Below are positions 1 through 9,527 of a stretch of 64,000 nucleotides of DNA, one piece after another. The position numbers and the translations under genes are program-made. Source of the stretch: Hyphomicrobiaceae bacterium (GTDB taxonomy: Bacteria; Pseudomonadota; Alphaproteobacteria; Rhizobiales; Aestuariivirgaceae); assembly GCA_900298995.1 (NCBI GenBank), contig OMIC01000040.1:62001-126000 (forward strand). The letters run 5' to 3'. The notes under the pieces were generated by a model that ran no database searches, was not told the origin of the DNA, and worked only from the letters and a program-made list of their open reading frames with translations. Each line of letters begins with the position of its first letter. Position 1 is the stretch's first letter.

Positions 1-606
1 GACATGCTTCAGCTTCTTCTCCAGCATCTTGTCGGAGATGCCGGGATACTTGACGCAGAAGGTGCCGCCAAAGCCGCAGCACACTTCGGAATCCGTCATT
101 TCGCGAAGCGACAGGCCCGCAACCGAGGCAAGCAGTTGCCGCGGCTCATCGCGCACGCCAAGCTCGCGCAGGCCAGAACAGGAATCGTGATAGGTCGCGC
201 GCGCTGGAAACTGCGCCTCCACCTTGCCCACCCCCATGACGCGGGTCAGGAACGAAACCAGTTCATGGGTACGGGCGGCCAGCTCCTGCGCCGCCGCCTG
301 CTCCGCCGTGCCGGTCTCGAACAGTTCGGGATAATGCTTGATGATCATCCCGCCGCAGGAACCCGACGGTGCCACCACATAGTCGTAGCCCTTGAAAGCG
401 GCAATCACCTGGCGGGCCAGCGCCCGGGCATCCGCCTTGTCGCCTGAATTATAGGCAGGCTGTCCGCAACAGGTCTGGGCCTCCGGCACCTCTACCCGGC
501 AGCCGGCATCCTCGAGGAGCTTGACGGCCGCAAACCCGACGGAAGGCCGGAACAGATCAACCAGGCAGGTCACGAACAGCGCAACTCGTGGAGCGTCAGG
601 CGGCAT
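1..606 (-). CDS. lutA: LutA/YkgE-like Fe-S oxidoreductase subunit, partial
   Basis: This is the first 202 residues of a gene that runs off the left edge. The protein carries two CCG-type cysteine motifs: TCCGQPAYNSGD near residue 50, and CCGFGGTFCVKYP close to the window edge. This is the layout of LutA (YkgE), one subunit of the LutABC L-lactate oxidation complex that is thought to pass electrons through Fe-S centres. ATG at 606 opens MPPDAPRVALFVTCLVD, the usual start of the family. It is divergent from glcD with about 150 bp between them, so both may share a control region. LutB and LutC would be expected beyond the left edge. Substrate is inferred from family only. Confidence 0.8.
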   Translation of the reverse strand, partial: MPPDAPRVALFVTCLVDLFRPSVGFAAVKLLEDAGCRVEVPEAQTCCGQPAYNSGDKADARALARQVIAAFKGYDYVVAPSGSCGGMIIKHYPELFETGTAEQAAAQELAARTHELVSFLTRVMGVGKVEAQFPARATYHDSCSGLRELGVRDEPRQLLASVAGLSLREMTDSEVCCGFGGTFCVKYPGISDKMLEKKLKHV

Positions 607-753
607 GGGTCCTCGGGGTCTTTGACAGACAAGGCTTTTGCCAGCCTCGGCGGGCGCCCGCAAGGCATCTCGCAGCATCGGGGGCAGTTGCAATCCCGCG
701 CCGGGGTGGCTTAATGCAGACCCACAGACCGCCAGAACGGACCACCGCGCGCC
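607..753. promoter_or_regulatory. Divergent intergenic region lutA-like / glcD
   Basis: About 147 bp separate the two divergent starts, so promoters for both directions must lie here or inside the genes. I found no convincing sigma70 pair and no clear palindrome. The role is inferred only from gene arrangement. Confidence 0.4.
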
Positions 754-2244
754 ATGCTCACCATGCCGATACCCGATTCCGGGACCATTGAACGCCGCGC
801 GGCAATTGCGGCTGATCTCCGGCGCATAGTCCCCGGCGAGGGGGTGATCGAGGTTCCCTCCGAGATGCGGGCCTATGAAACCGACGGCCTCACCGCCTAC
901 CGCCAGTTGCCCCTTGTCGTCGTGTTGCCGGAAACCACGGCTCAGGTGTCGGCGATCCTGAAATATGCCCACGACAACGCCATCAAGGTGGTGCCGCGGG
1001 GTGCGGGTACCTCGCTGTCGGGCGGCGCCCTGCCGCTGGCCGATGGCATCCTGCTCGGCATGGCCAAGTTCAACCGCGTTCTGGACATTGATTATGAGAA
1101 CCGCTGCGCGGTGGTGCAGCCGGGAGTGACCAATCTCGCCATCACCCGGGCGGTGGAGCACAGGGGGTTCTATTACGCGCCCGACCCCTCCTCTCAGATC
1201 GCCTGCACCATCGGCGGCAATGTGGCCGAGAATTCGGGCGGCGTGCACTGTTTGAAATATGGCCTCACGGCGAACAATGTGCTGGGCATCGAAATGGTGC
1301 TGATCACCGGCGAGGTGATCAGGCTCGGCGGCAGGCATCTCGATGGCGCGGGCTATGACCTGCTGGGGTTGATGACGGGTTCGGAAGGTCTGCTGGGCGT
1401 CGTGACCGAAGTGACAGTCCGCATCCTTCAGAAGCCCGAGACGGCGCGCGCCGTGCTGGTGGGTTTTCCCTCGAGTGAGGATGCGGGCAAGTGCGTGGCC
1501 GACATCATCTCGGCGGGGATCATACCCGGCGGCATGGAGATGATGGACCGGCCGGCGATCCGCGCGGCCGAAGACTTCGTGAATGCCGGCTACCCGCTGG
1601 ATGTCGAAGCCTTGCTGATCGTGGAACTGGACGGACCGCAGGTTGAGGTCGACCACCTGATCAACCGTGTTTCAGAAATTGCCACCGGCAACCGCTCCAT
1701 GACGCTAAGGGTCTCGGCCTCGGAGGAAGAACGGCTGCTGTTCTGGGCCGGGCGCAAGGCTGCCTTTCCGGCGGTGGGACGCATTTCGCCGGACTACCTG
1801 TGCATGGACGGCACCATTCCACGCAAGCGCCTGCCTGACGTGCTCAAGGGCATGGCGGAGCTCTCCGCGCACCACCGCCTGCGTGTTGCCAATGTCTTCC
1901 ACGCAGGCGATGGCAACCTGCACCCGCTCATCCTCTATGATGCCAATGACCCGGATGAACTCGAACGCGCCGAGAATTTCGGGGCCGACATCCTGCGGCT
2001 CTGCGTCAAGGTCGGCGGCGTACTGACCGGCGAACACGGGGTCGGCATCGAGAAGCGCGACCTGATGCCCGAGATGTTCTCGGAGGTCGATCTCGACCAG
2101 CAGATGCGCGTCAAATGCGCCTTCGACACGCAGGGGCTGCTGAACCCGGGCAAGGTGTTTCCGGTGCTTCGCCGCTGCGCAGAGCTTGGCCGCATGCATG
2201 TCCGGGGAGGCCAGCTGCCCTTCCCTGATATCCCGAGATTCTGA
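754..2244 (+). CDS. glcD: Glycolate oxidase subunit GlcD (FAD-linked oxidase)
   Basis: The 496-residue protein matches the length of GlcD, the FAD-binding catalytic subunit that oxidises glycolate to glyoxylate. The FAD-binding PCMH-type domain shows PRGAGTSLSGGALPL near residue 75, and the C-terminal oxidase domain shows VFHAGDGNLHP and TGEHGVGIEKRDLM, both typical of the family. It is followed by glcE with a one-base TGATG overlap, then glcF. ATG at 754 is used here; ATG at 763 (MPIPDSG) is an equally possible start, since neither has a strong ribosome site. D-lactate dehydrogenases look similar, but the adjacent GlcE and GlcF make glycolate oxidase the better call. Confidence 0.9.
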   Translation: MLTMPIPDSGTIERRAAIAADLRRIVPGEGVIEVPSEMRAYETDGLTAYRQLPLVVVLPETTAQVSAILKYAHDNAIKVVPRGAGTSLSGGALPLADGILLGMAKFNRVLDIDYENRCAVVQPGVTNLAITRAVEHRGFYYAPDPSSQIACTIGGNVAENSGGVHCLKYGLTANNVLGIEMVLITGEVIRLGGRHLDGAGYDLLGLMTGSEGLLGVVTEVTVRILQKPETARAVLVGFPSSEDAGKCVADIISAGIIPGGMEMMDRPAIRAAEDFVNAGYPLDVEALLIVELDGPQVEVDHLINRVSEIATGNRSMTLRVSASEEERLLFWAGRKAAFPAVGRISPDYLCMDGTIPRKRLPDVLKGMAELSAHHRLRVANVFHAGDGNLHPLILYDANDPDELERAENFGADILRLCVKVGGVLTGEHGVGIEKRDLMPEMFSEVDLDQQMRVKCAFDTQGLLNPGKVFPVLRRCAELGRMHVRGGQLPFPDIPRF

Positions 2245-3395
2245 TGTCTGCCATCATCAAGCCGGCATCGGAACAGGAACTCTCGGAACTGATCGCGGCA
2301 GCCTCCGGCCCCTTCGAGCTGATCGGCACGGCCAGCAGACGCAATCTGGGGCGGCCAATGCAGACTGCCAGCACGCTCGACCTGTCGGGCTTTTCTGGCG
2401 TCATCGCCTATGAGCCGGAGGAACTGATCCTCGAAGTCGGCGCCGGTACAAGGCTCGCGGACATCGAGGCGCTTCTGACCGCAAACCGTCAGCAGCTGGC
2501 CTTCGAGCCGCCGGACTGGTCAGCACTCCTCGGTGCCTCCCACAGCGGTACGGTCGGCGGCCTCGTCGCCTGCAATCTGTCGGGTCCACGCCGCCTCAAG
2601 GCCGGGGCCGCGCGCGATCACATGCTGGGCGTGCGCGGCGTCACCGGGCGGGGCGAAATCTTCAAGGCCGGAGCGCGGGTGGTCAAGAATGTCACCGGAT
2701 ATGATCTCCCGAAGCTTCTCACCGGATCCCATGGCACACTCGCCGCCCTGACCTCCGTGATCCTCAAGGTGCTGCCAGCGCCTGATACCGAAGAAACCGT
2801 CGTGCTGACTGGCCTCGACGACGAGAGCGCGGTCAGCGCCATGAGCCTTGCCATGCAATCGGCCTGTGAGGTGTCCGCTGCCGCCCATGTTCCCGGCGAA
2901 GCAACCTATCTCCGGCTCGAGGGCATTGCCCCCTCTGTCGCCTACCGCCGCGACCAGCTTGCGCGACTGCTGAAACGCCCTGTCGAGATCATGGCCGAGA
3001 CAAGCTCGGCGGCAAAGTGGCGGTCCATCCGCGATGGCGCAGCCTTCGCCAGCCGCTCTGCTCATCCGTTGTGGCGGATTTCGGTCACGCCCTCACAGGC
3101 GCCACTCCTGATCCGCACACTCAGGCAGTCGCTCGATATCCGCTATATCTTCGATTGGGCGGGCGGGCTCATCTGGCTGGAAGTGCCGCCATCGGCAGAT
3201 GCCTCGGCAGACACCATCCGCGCCGCCATGAGCGGCGGCCATGCTACGCTGATCCGCGCACCGCAGGCCGTCCGCGCCAGCGTGGCAGTCTTCGAGCCGC
3301 AGCCGCCGGCCCTCGCCGCGCTCAGCCAGCGGGTGAAGGACTCCTTCGACCCGCGCCACATCCTCAACCCTGGCCGCATGTACCGGGAATTCTGA
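2244..3395 (+). CDS. glcE: Glycolate oxidase subunit GlcE
   Basis: The 383-residue protein is a shortened FAD-binding PCMH-domain subunit. It shows HSGTVGGLVACNLSGPRR and RGEIFKAGARVVKNVTGYD, hallmark GlcE segments, and ends FDPRHILNPGRMYREF as FAD-linked oxidases do. GlcE is the second flavoprotein-like subunit needed for glycolate oxidase activity in the GlcDEF enzyme. Its start overlaps the glcD stop by one base, and its stop overlaps the glcF start the same way, which implies translational coupling within one transcript. Confidence 0.9.
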   Translation: MSAIIKPASEQELSELIAAASGPFELIGTASRRNLGRPMQTASTLDLSGFSGVIAYEPEELILEVGAGTRLADIEALLTANRQQLAFEPPDWSALLGASHSGTVGGLVACNLSGPRRLKAGAARDHMLGVRGVTGRGEIFKAGARVVKNVTGYDLPKLLTGSHGTLAALTSVILKVLPAPDTEETVVLTGLDDESAVSAMSLAMQSACEVSAAAHVPGEATYLRLEGIAPSVAYRRDQLARLLKRPVEIMAETSSAAKWRSIRDGAAFASRSAHPLWRISVTPSQAPLLIRTLRQSLDIRYIFDWAGGLIWLEVPPSADASADTIRAAMSGGHATLIRAPQAVRASVAVFEPQPPALAALSQRVKDSFDPRHILNPGRMYREF

Positions 3396-4675
3396 TGCAG
3401 ACCGCCTTCACCGCAGAACAGCTCGCCACCCCGCGCATCGCCGAGGCTAACACCATTCTGCGCAAATGCGTGCATTGTGGCTTCTGCACCGCAACCTGCC
3501 CCACCTATGTGCTGCTGGGTGACGAACTCGATAGCCCGCGCGGCCGCATCTATCTCATCAAGAACATGCTGGAGAGCGGCCAGCCCGCCACCGCAGGAAC
3601 CGTGAAGCACCTCGACCGCTGCCTCTCGTGCCTGTCCTGCATGACGACATGCCCCTCTGGCGTCAATTACATGCATCTGATCGACGAGGCGCGGGCCCAT
3701 GTCGAGGAGACCTACCGGAGACCCCTCTTCGAGCGGCTCCTGCGCAATCTGCTGGCTCTCACCATGCCGCGCCCGGGCCTGTTCCGGCTGTCGCTCATTG
3801 CCGCGAAACTGGCCTCGCCGCTCGCCCCCGTGGCCCGGGCTTTCGGCGCCCGGCGCATTCCCGCGCTGCTGGATCTGGTCCCCCGTCCGCTTCCCGCACC
3901 GGAACGGTTCGGCCAGCCCGGAACCTATGCGGCGCAAGGCATGAAGAAAGGCCGCGTCGCCCTTCTCATGGGCTGCGTGCAGAGCGTGCTCGATCCCGGC
4001 ATCAACGCTGCAACCATCCGGCTGTTGACCCGGCTCGGCTTCGAAGTTGTGGTCGCAGGCGAGGAAAGCTGCTGCGGATCGCTCACCCACCACATGGGCA
4101 AGGAGCATGACGCGCTGGCACGGGCGCGCCGCTCCATCGACCAGTGGAGCAGGGCTGGTGTCGACCATGTCATCATCACCGCATCGGGCTGTGGCACCCC
4201 CATCAAGGACTATGGCCACATGCTGCGTCTCGATCCGGCCTATGCGGAACGCGCTCAGGAGATCAGCGCAAGGGCCAGCGACATCACGGAGTTCCTGAGC
4301 GGACTTGATCTTCCGGAAGCCAGGGGTGGGCTGCGGCTTGCCTATCATTCCGCCTGCTCCATGCAGCATGGCCAGAAGATCAAGCAGGAGCCCCTCCAAC
4401 TCCTGCGCCGCGCAGGCTTCACCGTGATGGAGGTGCCGGAAGGCCATCTCTGCTGCGGTTCAGCGGGCACCTACAACATTCTTCAGCCCGAGATCGCCAC
4501 GCGCCTAAGGGACCGCAAGGTGGCGAACATCCAGAAGCTGGCGCCCGAGGCCATCGCCACCGGCAACATCGGCTGCATCACGCAGATCGGGACCGGAACG
4601 AAGATCCCCATTCTTCATACCGTCGAACTTCTCGACTGGGCGTATGGCGGGCCCAGGCCGGAGAAGCTCGCATGA
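3395..4675 (+). CDS. glcF: Glycolate oxidase iron-sulfur subunit GlcF
   Basis: The 426-residue protein has two ferredoxin-type 4Fe-4S motifs, CVHCGFCTATCP at residues 25-36 and CLSCLSCMTTCP at 76-87, then two CCG (cysteine-rich) domains with EESCCGSLTHHMG and HLCCGSAGTYN. This is the architecture of GlcF, which takes electrons from GlcDE to the respiratory chain. The open frame extends 126 codons upstream inside glcE; ATG at 3395 is chosen because it overlaps the glcE stop (TGATG) and places the first cluster at the usual distance from the N terminus. The stop overlaps the ureD start (ATGA), which joins this gene to the urease cluster. Confidence 0.92.
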   Translation: MQTAFTAEQLATPRIAEANTILRKCVHCGFCTATCPTYVLLGDELDSPRGRIYLIKNMLESGQPATAGTVKHLDRCLSCLSCMTTCPSGVNYMHLIDEARAHVEETYRRPLFERLLRNLLALTMPRPGLFRLSLIAAKLASPLAPVARAFGARRIPALLDLVPRPLPAPERFGQPGTYAAQGMKKGRVALLMGCVQSVLDPGINAATIRLLTRLGFEVVVAGEESCCGSLTHHMGKEHDALARARRSIDQWSRAGVDHVIITASGCGTPIKDYGHMLRLDPAYAERAQEISARASDITEFLSGLDLPEARGGLRLAYHSACSMQHGQKIKQEPLQLLRRAGFTVMEVPEGHLCCGSAGTYNILQPEIATRLRDRKVANIQKLAPEAIATGNIGCITQIGTGTKIPILHTVELLDWAYGGPRPEKLA

Positions 4676-5454
4676 GGGCGGAGCCCATCCGCCACCAGCG
4701 TTCGGAAGGAAGCATCCTTCTCCGCATGGGCAACATGGGCCTCAAGCGCCTGAGAGAGGCACATGCCGCGAAACTCCGGATGCCAGCCGGAAGCCATGAG
4801 GCCATCCTGATCAACACTGGCGGCGGGCTGGCAGGCGGAGACCGTTTCACCTTCGACATCACGGCCGAGAATCAAGCCAGACTGACGATCACCTCGCAGG
4901 CTGCCGAGCGCGTCTACCGCTCGCTGGGGCCAGCAGCGGAGATCGACATCAGCCTCACCGCTGGCGATGGCGCCTCCCTCCTGTGGCTGCCCCAGGAGAC
5001 AATCCTGTTCGACGGAGCGCGTCTGTCGCGGCGCATCGCGGCTGATCTCGGCAGTGGCGCGCGGCTGGTGGCAGTCGAATCGATCATTCTCGGGCGCGCC
5101 GCCATGGGCGAGGAGGTCCGTCAGGCACATCTTCGTGACCACTGGCGCATCCGCCAGGAAGGGCGGCTGCTCTTCGCCGACACGGTCGTCCTTGACGGTG
5201 CCCCGCCAGCGAGCGCCGCCACACTGGACGGAGCCCGCGCCTTTGCAACCGTGGTCGCCGTCTGCCCGGAGGCTGGCAGCCTGCTGGAACCTGTCCGCGC
5301 CGCAATCGGCGAGCGGGGCGCGGCCAGCGCATGGTCTGGCAAGCTCATTGCAAGGCTTGTCGCGCGTGACGGCTTCGAGTTGCGCAAATCACTGATTCCA
5401 GCGCTGACGGCGCTGGCAGGGCAAGCTGGCTTGCCCAAAACCTGGTCGCTGTGA
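4672..5454 (+). CDS. ureD: Urease accessory protein UreD
   Basis: This 260-residue UreD (UreH family) protein is a scaffold that binds apo-urease with UreF and UreG for nickel-site assembly. The family signatures INTGGGLAGGDRF (about residues 45-57), TSQAAERVYRS and LPQETILFDGARL are all present. The ATG overlaps the glcF stop by four bases (ATGA), so its translation is probably coupled to a glycolate oxidase gene. It heads the order ureD-A-B-C-E-F-G, complete for a nickel urease. Confidence 0.93.
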   Translation: MRAEPIRHQRSEGSILLRMGNMGLKRLREAHAAKLRMPAGSHEAILINTGGGLAGGDRFTFDITAENQARLTITSQAAERVYRSLGPAAEIDISLTAGDGASLLWLPQETILFDGARLSRRIAADLGSGARLVAVESIILGRAAMGEEVRQAHLRDHWRIRQEGRLLFADTVVLDGAPPASAATLDGARAFATVVAVCPEAGSLLEPVRAAIGERGAASAWSGKLIARLVARDGFELRKSLIPALTALAGQAGLPKTWSL

Positions 5455-5463
5455 GGAAAAAAC

Positions 5464-5766
5464 ATGCAACTGACCCCGCGGGAAAAGGACAAGCTGCTGG
5501 TGAGCATGGCGGCGATGGTGGCGCGCCGCCGCCTCGAACGTGGCGTGAAACTGAACCATCCTGAGGCCGTGGCGCTGATCACCGACTATGTTGTTGAGGG
5601 CGCGCGCGACGGGCGCAGCGTCGCCGATCTCATGGACAGCGCCGCACATGTTGTGAGCCGCGCCCAGGTGATGGAGGGCGTGCCCGAGATGATCCATGAG
5701 GTGCAGGTCGAAGCCACCTTCCCCGATGGCACCAAACTCGTCACCGTTCATCAGCCGATCCGGTAG
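5464..5766 (+). CDS. ureA: Urease subunit gamma UreA
   Basis: The 100-residue protein is a full-length urease gamma subunit. It starts [20 protein letters not shown] and contains [21 protein letters not shown], the strongest family signature, and ends HQPI. The ribosome site GAGGAAAAAA precedes the ATG. With UreB and UreC it forms the (alpha-beta-gamma)3 enzyme that hydrolyses urea to ammonia and carbamate. Confidence 0.96.
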   Translation: MQLTPREKDKLLVSMAAMVARRRLERGVKLNHPEAVALITDYVVEGARDGRSVADLMDSAAHVVSRAQVMEGVPEMIHEVQVEATFPDGTKLVTVHQPIR

Positions 5767-5774
5767 GAGGCCCC

Positions 5775-6080
5775 ATGATCCCCGGCGAAATCATCACCCA
5801 GAATGGCGACATCGAACTGAACAAGGGTGCAGTCACCGTGACGCTCATTGTCGCCAACACCGGCGACCGGCCCATTCAGGTGGGCTCGCACTATCACTTC
5901 TTCGAAACCAACGAGGCGCTGGCCTTCGACCGCGACAAGGCGCGCGGCATGCGGCTCGACATCGCGGCCGGCACCGCCGTGCGCTTCGAGCCGGGCCAGC
6001 GCCGCGAGGTGCGGCTCGTGCCCTTCGGCGGCAAGCGCCGGGTATTCGGTTTCCAGCAGAAGATCATGGGAGCACTCTGA
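5775..6080 (+). CDS. ureB: Urease subunit beta UreB
   Basis: The 101-residue protein is a full-length urease beta subunit with [16 protein letters not shown] at the start, [18 protein letters not shown] in the middle and [21 protein letters not shown] near the end. TAGGAGG lies 4-5 bases before the ATG. It sits 8 bp after ureA and 1 bp before ureC, as expected for co-translated structural subunits. Confidence 0.96.
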   Translation: MIPGEIITQNGDIELNKGAVTVTLIVANTGDRPIQVGSHYHFFETNEALAFDRDKARGMRLDIAAGTAVRFEPGQRREVRLVPFGGKRRVFGFQQKIMGAL

Positions 6081-6081
6081 C

Positions 6082-7785
6082 ATGGCCACTCTCACGCGCG
6101 CCAGTTATGCCGCCATGTACGGTCCCACCGTGGGCGACCGCGTGCGGCTTGCCGACACGGAACTCTTCGTCGAAGTCGAGAAGGATTTCACCATCCACGG
6201 CGAGGAAGTGAAGTTCGGAGGCGGCAAGGTGATCCGCGACGGCATGGGACAGTCGCAGGCCACGCGGGCGCAGGGCGCGCTCGATACGGTCATCACCAAT
6301 GCGCTCATCGTTGATCACTCCGGCATCTACAAGGCAGATGTGGGCCTCAAGGACGGACGCATCGCAGCCATCGGCAAGGCCGGCAATCCCGATACCCAGC
6401 CCGGCGTCACCCTGATCATCGGGCCGTCGACCGAGATCATCGCGGGCGAAGGCCGCATTCTGACGGCGGGCGGCATCGACACGCACATCCACTTCATCGC
6501 GCCCCAGCAGATCGAGGAGGCACTCTATTCGGGCATCACCACCATGATGGGTGGTGGCACGGGCCCCGCGCATGGCACGCTTGCCACCACCTGCACCGGT
6601 GCCTGGCACACGCTGCGCATGATCGAAGCGGCGGATTCCTTCCCCATGAACCTCGGCTTCATGGGCAAGGGCAACGCCTCGCTCGCTGCACCGCTCGAGG
6701 AAATGATCCTCGCCGGGGCCTGCGGCCTCAAACTGCACGAGGACTGGGGAACCACGCCCGCCGCCATCGACAATTGCCTCAGTGTCGCCGACCGCTTCGA
6801 CGTCCAGGTCGCGATCCACACCGACACGCTCAATGAATCAGGCTTCGTCGAGAAGACCATCGCCGCCTTCAAGGGCCGCACCATCCACACGTTCCACACC
6901 GAAGGCGCAGGCGGGGGCCACGCACCGGACATCATCAAGGTGGCGGGGCTGCCCAATGTCCTGCCGTCCTCGACCAACCCGACGCGGCCCTATACCGTCA
7001 ACACGGTCGCCGAGCATCTCGACATGCTGATGGTCTGCCATCACCTGTCGCCGCGCATCCCGGAGGACATCGCCTTTGCCGAAAGCCGCATCCGCAAGGA
7101 AACCATCGCGGCGGAAGACATTCTCCACGACCTCGGCGCCATCTCCATGGTCTCGTCCGACAGCCAGGCGATGGGCCGGGTGGGCGAGGTCATCATCCGC
7201 TGCTGGCAGACCGCCCACAAGATGAAGCTCCAGCGCGGCAGCCTGCCGGGCGAGGATGCGGCGGACAATCTCCGAGTCAAGCGCTACATCGCCAAATACA
7301 CCATCAATCCGGCCATCGCGCAGGGCATCGGCCATGAGGTGGGCTCGGTCGAGGTGGGAAAGCGCGCCGATCTGGTGCTGTGGAATCCGGCCTTCTTCGG
7401 CATCAAGCCGGACATGGTGCTGCTTGGCGGCTCCATTGCGGCAGCGCCGATGGGCGATCCCAACGCCTCGATCCCGACGCCGCAGCCCGTGCACTATCGG
7501 CCGATGTTCGCAAGCTTCGGGAAACTGATGGCGAACTCCACCGTCACCTTCGTGAGCCGCGCGGCCCTCGCGGATGGCCTCCGGGGCAAGCTCGGCGTGG
7601 CCAAGCAGCTGGTGGCAGTGGAGAACACGCGTGGCGGCATCTCCAAGGCTTCGATGATCCACAACAGCGCCACGCCGGTGATCGAGGTGAACCCCGAAAC
7701 CTATGAGGTGCGCGCGGACGGCGAACTCCTCACCTGTGAGCCCGCGGTCGTGCTGCCCATGGCGCAGCGCTACTTCCTGTTCTGA
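6082..7785 (+). CDS. ureC: Urease subunit alpha UreC (nickel catalytic subunit)
   Basis: The 567-residue protein is the catalytic subunit. Nickel ligands are visible as H135 and H137 (GIDTHIHF), the carbamylated lysine K217 ([10 protein letters not shown]) and D360 (SSDSQAMG); active-site C319 and H320 lie in MVCHHLSP. These match the well-known Klebsiella urease positions almost exactly. The open frame continues 78 codons upstream inside ureB; ATG at 6082 is chosen because it gives [20 protein letters not shown], the normal N terminus, with GGGAG nine bases upstream. It ends PMAQRYFLF. No active-site residue is missing, so the enzyme should be functional. Confidence 0.97.
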   Translation: MATLTRASYAAMYGPTVGDRVRLADTELFVEVEKDFTIHGEEVKFGGGKVIRDGMGQSQATRAQGALDTVITNALIVDHSGIYKADVGLKDGRIAAIGKAGNPDTQPGVTLIIGPSTEIIAGEGRILTAGGIDTHIHFIAPQQIEEALYSGITTMMGGGTGPAHGTLATTCTGAWHTLRMIEAADSFPMNLGFMGKGNASLAAPLEEMILAGACGLKLHEDWGTTPAAIDNCLSVADRFDVQVAIHTDTLNESGFVEKTIAAFKGRTIHTFHTEGAGGGHAPDIIKVAGLPNVLPSSTNPTRPYTVNTVAEHLDMLMVCHHLSPRIPEDIAFAESRIRKETIAAEDILHDLGAISMVSSDSQAMGRVGEVIIRCWQTAHKMKLQRGSLPGEDAADNLRVKRYIAKYTINPAIAQGIGHEVGSVEVGKRADLVLWNPAFFGIKPDMVLLGGSIAAAPMGDPNASIPTPQPVHYRPMFASFGKLMANSTVTFVSRAALADGLRGKLGVAKQLVAVENTRGGISKASMIHNSATPVIEVNPETYEVRADGELLTCEPAVVLPMAQRYFLF

Positions 7786-8228
7786 TGGCCACGCGCGCCA
7801 TATCCTTCCGTCGTGCCACTGTGCCGGGCGAGACCGCCTTCGACCTCGTCACGCTCGATGCCGACCAGCGTCACATCCGGCGGCGGCGCATCACGCTGGC
7901 AGGCGGCGAGGACATTCTGGTCGACTTCGAGCAGCCCGCACGGCTCCAGCATGGCGATCGTCTGGTGCTTGAAGACGGGCGTCTGGCCACCGTCGTGGCG
8001 GCGGAGGAAGATCTCATGGCGGTAACGGGGCGGGACAGCCGCCACCTTGCCCTGCTGGCCTGGCACATCGGCAACCGGCACCTTCCCGCAGAGATCGGGG
8101 ACGGGCGCATCCTGCTGCGGCGTGACAACATCATCCGCGCCATGCTGGAGGCTCTGGGCGCCGGGGTTCACGATGTGCGTGTGCCCTTCGTGCCCGAACA
8201 TGGAGCCTATCACAGCCATGACCCTTGA
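7785..8228 (+). CDS. ureE: Urease accessory protein UreE (nickel metallochaperone)
   Basis: This 147-residue UreE-like protein delivers nickel to the UreDFG-urease complex. It has RQ/R-rich N-terminal beta domain features, then LAWHIGNRHLPAEI and [13 protein letters not shown], which contains family-typical metal-binding histidines. It lacks the long polyhistidine tail found in some UreE proteins; only a short H-x-H end is present. The ATG overlaps the ureC stop by one base, and ureF starts inside its last codons. Confidence 0.9.
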   Translation: MATRAISFRRATVPGETAFDLVTLDADQRHIRRRRITLAGGEDILVDFEQPARLQHGDRLVLEDGRLATVVAAEEDLMAVTGRDSRHLALLAWHIGNRHLPAEIGDGRILLRRDNIIRAMLEALGAGVHDVRVPFVPEHGAYHSHDP

Positions 8229-8862
8229 TCCCGGGCAGCTTCTTCTGCTGCTGACATGGATGTCGCCCGCCTTCCCGACAGGTGCCTTTGCCTATTCGCA
8301 TGGGCTCGAATGGGCCATCGAGTCGGGCCAGCTGCGCTCCGGCGATGACCTCACCGTCTGGGCCGGCGATCTCCTGACGCGCGGCTCCGGCTGGAATGAT
8401 GCCGTGCTCTTTGCCCGCTGCTGGCATGATTCACCCGACAGTCTCAATGAACTGGCCCTGGCACTTGCGGCCTCGGAAGAGCGCGCGCTTGAAACCATCG
8501 AGCTTGGCCGGGCATTCCGGATCGCAGCCGCAGTGTTCGCAACCCCGCCCTGCACTGCCAGCGACATTGCCTATCCTGTCGCGGCAGGCGCGGGCCTGGC
8601 ATCGCTCGGGCTGGACAAGGAGGCCGCCCTGCTCGCCTACCTTCAGGGCTTTGCCGCAGCGCTGACCTCGGTTGCCGTGCGCCTGGTACCCATTGGCCAG
8701 ACGGCGGGGCTTGCCGCATTGCGCGATCTCGCGCCCGTCATCCGTGCGGCAGCCTGCCGCGCGGCGACTGCCACGATCGATGATCTCGGCTCCATCACAC
8801 TTCTGTCGGATATCGCAGCCATGAAACACGAAAGCCAGGTCAGCCGGATCTTCCGCTCATGA
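8218..8862 (+). CDS. ureF: Urease accessory protein UreF
   Basis: The 214-residue all-helical protein shows [24 protein letters not shown] near residues 12-35, the defining UreF segment. UreF bridges UreD and UreG and gates GTP-dependent nickel insertion. The open frame extends 57 codons upstream; ATG at 8218 is chosen since it gives the conserved start [17 protein letters not shown] and overlaps the ureE stop by 11 bases. The end ([18 protein letters not shown]) matches the family, where MxHExQxxRLFRS is usual. Confidence 0.92.
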   Translation: MTLDPGQLLLLLTWMSPAFPTGAFAYSHGLEWAIESGQLRSGDDLTVWAGDLLTRGSGWNDAVLFARCWHDSPDSLNELALALAASEERALETIELGRAFRIAAAVFATPPCTASDIAYPVAAGAGLASLGLDKEAALLAYLQGFAAALTSVAVRLVPIGQTAGLAALRDLAPVIRAAACRAATATIDDLGSITLLSDIAAMKHESQVSRIFRS

Positions 8863-9527
8863 GAACGCACGCGTCACACGGCCCGCTGCGGGTCGGCATC
8901 GGCGGACCCGTTGGATCCGGCAAGACGACGCTCACCGAGAAGCTCTGCAAGGCGATGCACGGGAAGTATTCCGTCGCCGCCATCACCAATGACATCTACA
9001 CCAAGGAAGATGCCCTGATCCTCAACCGGCTTCAGGCGCTGCCCGAAGACCGCATCATGGGTGTGGAAACGGGTGGCTGCCCGCACACGGCCATCCGCGA
9101 GGATGCCTCGATCAATCTCTCGGCGGTCGCAGCCATGGTGAAGCGCCACCCGGATCTTGACGTGATCTTCATCGAGTCGGGCGGCGACAATCTGGCGGCC
9201 ACCTTCTCGCCGGATCTCGCGGACATCTCGCTCTATGTGATCTCGGTCTGCCAGGGCGAAAAGGTCCCGCGCAAGGGCGGCCCGGCCATCACGCGCTCCG
9301 ATCTCCTCATCATCAACAAGGCCGACCTCGCACCTCATGTGATGGCCGATCTCGATGTGATGGAATCCGACACGCGGCGGGTCAGGGACGGGCGGCCCTA
9401 CGTCTTCACGGATCTCTTGCGCCGGACAGGACTCGATGAGGTGATCGCCTTCATCGAGCACGCGGGCGGGCTGGTCGTGGACGGGAGTGATGGTACCGCC
9501 TCCCCGGCTCGAACGGGGGACCCCTAG
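8859..9527 (+). CDS. ureG: Urease accessory GTPase UreG
   Basis: The 222-residue SIMIBI-class GTPase has a P-loop [10 protein letters not shown] at residues 15-24, the nickel-binding CPH motif at 74-76 ([13 protein letters not shown]), [13 protein letters not shown] and the guanine motif NKAD. It starts four bases inside ureF (ATGA). Odd feature: the family core ends near residue 208 (FIEHAGG), and the last 12 residues are read from the complement of the tRNA-His gene, so the C-terminal tail is encoded antisense to a tRNA. No terminator is visible after ureG before the tRNA. Confidence 0.95.
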   Translation: MRTHASHGPLRVGIGGPVGSGKTTLTEKLCKAMHGKYSVAAITNDIYTKEDALILNRLQALPEDRIMGVETGGCPHTAIREDASINLSAVAAMVKRHPDLDVIFIESGGDNLAATFSPDLADISLYVISVCQGEKVPRKGGPAITRSDLLIINKADLAPHVMADLDVMESDTRRVRDGRPYVFTDLLRRTGLDEVIAFIEHAGGLVVDGSDGTASPARTGDP

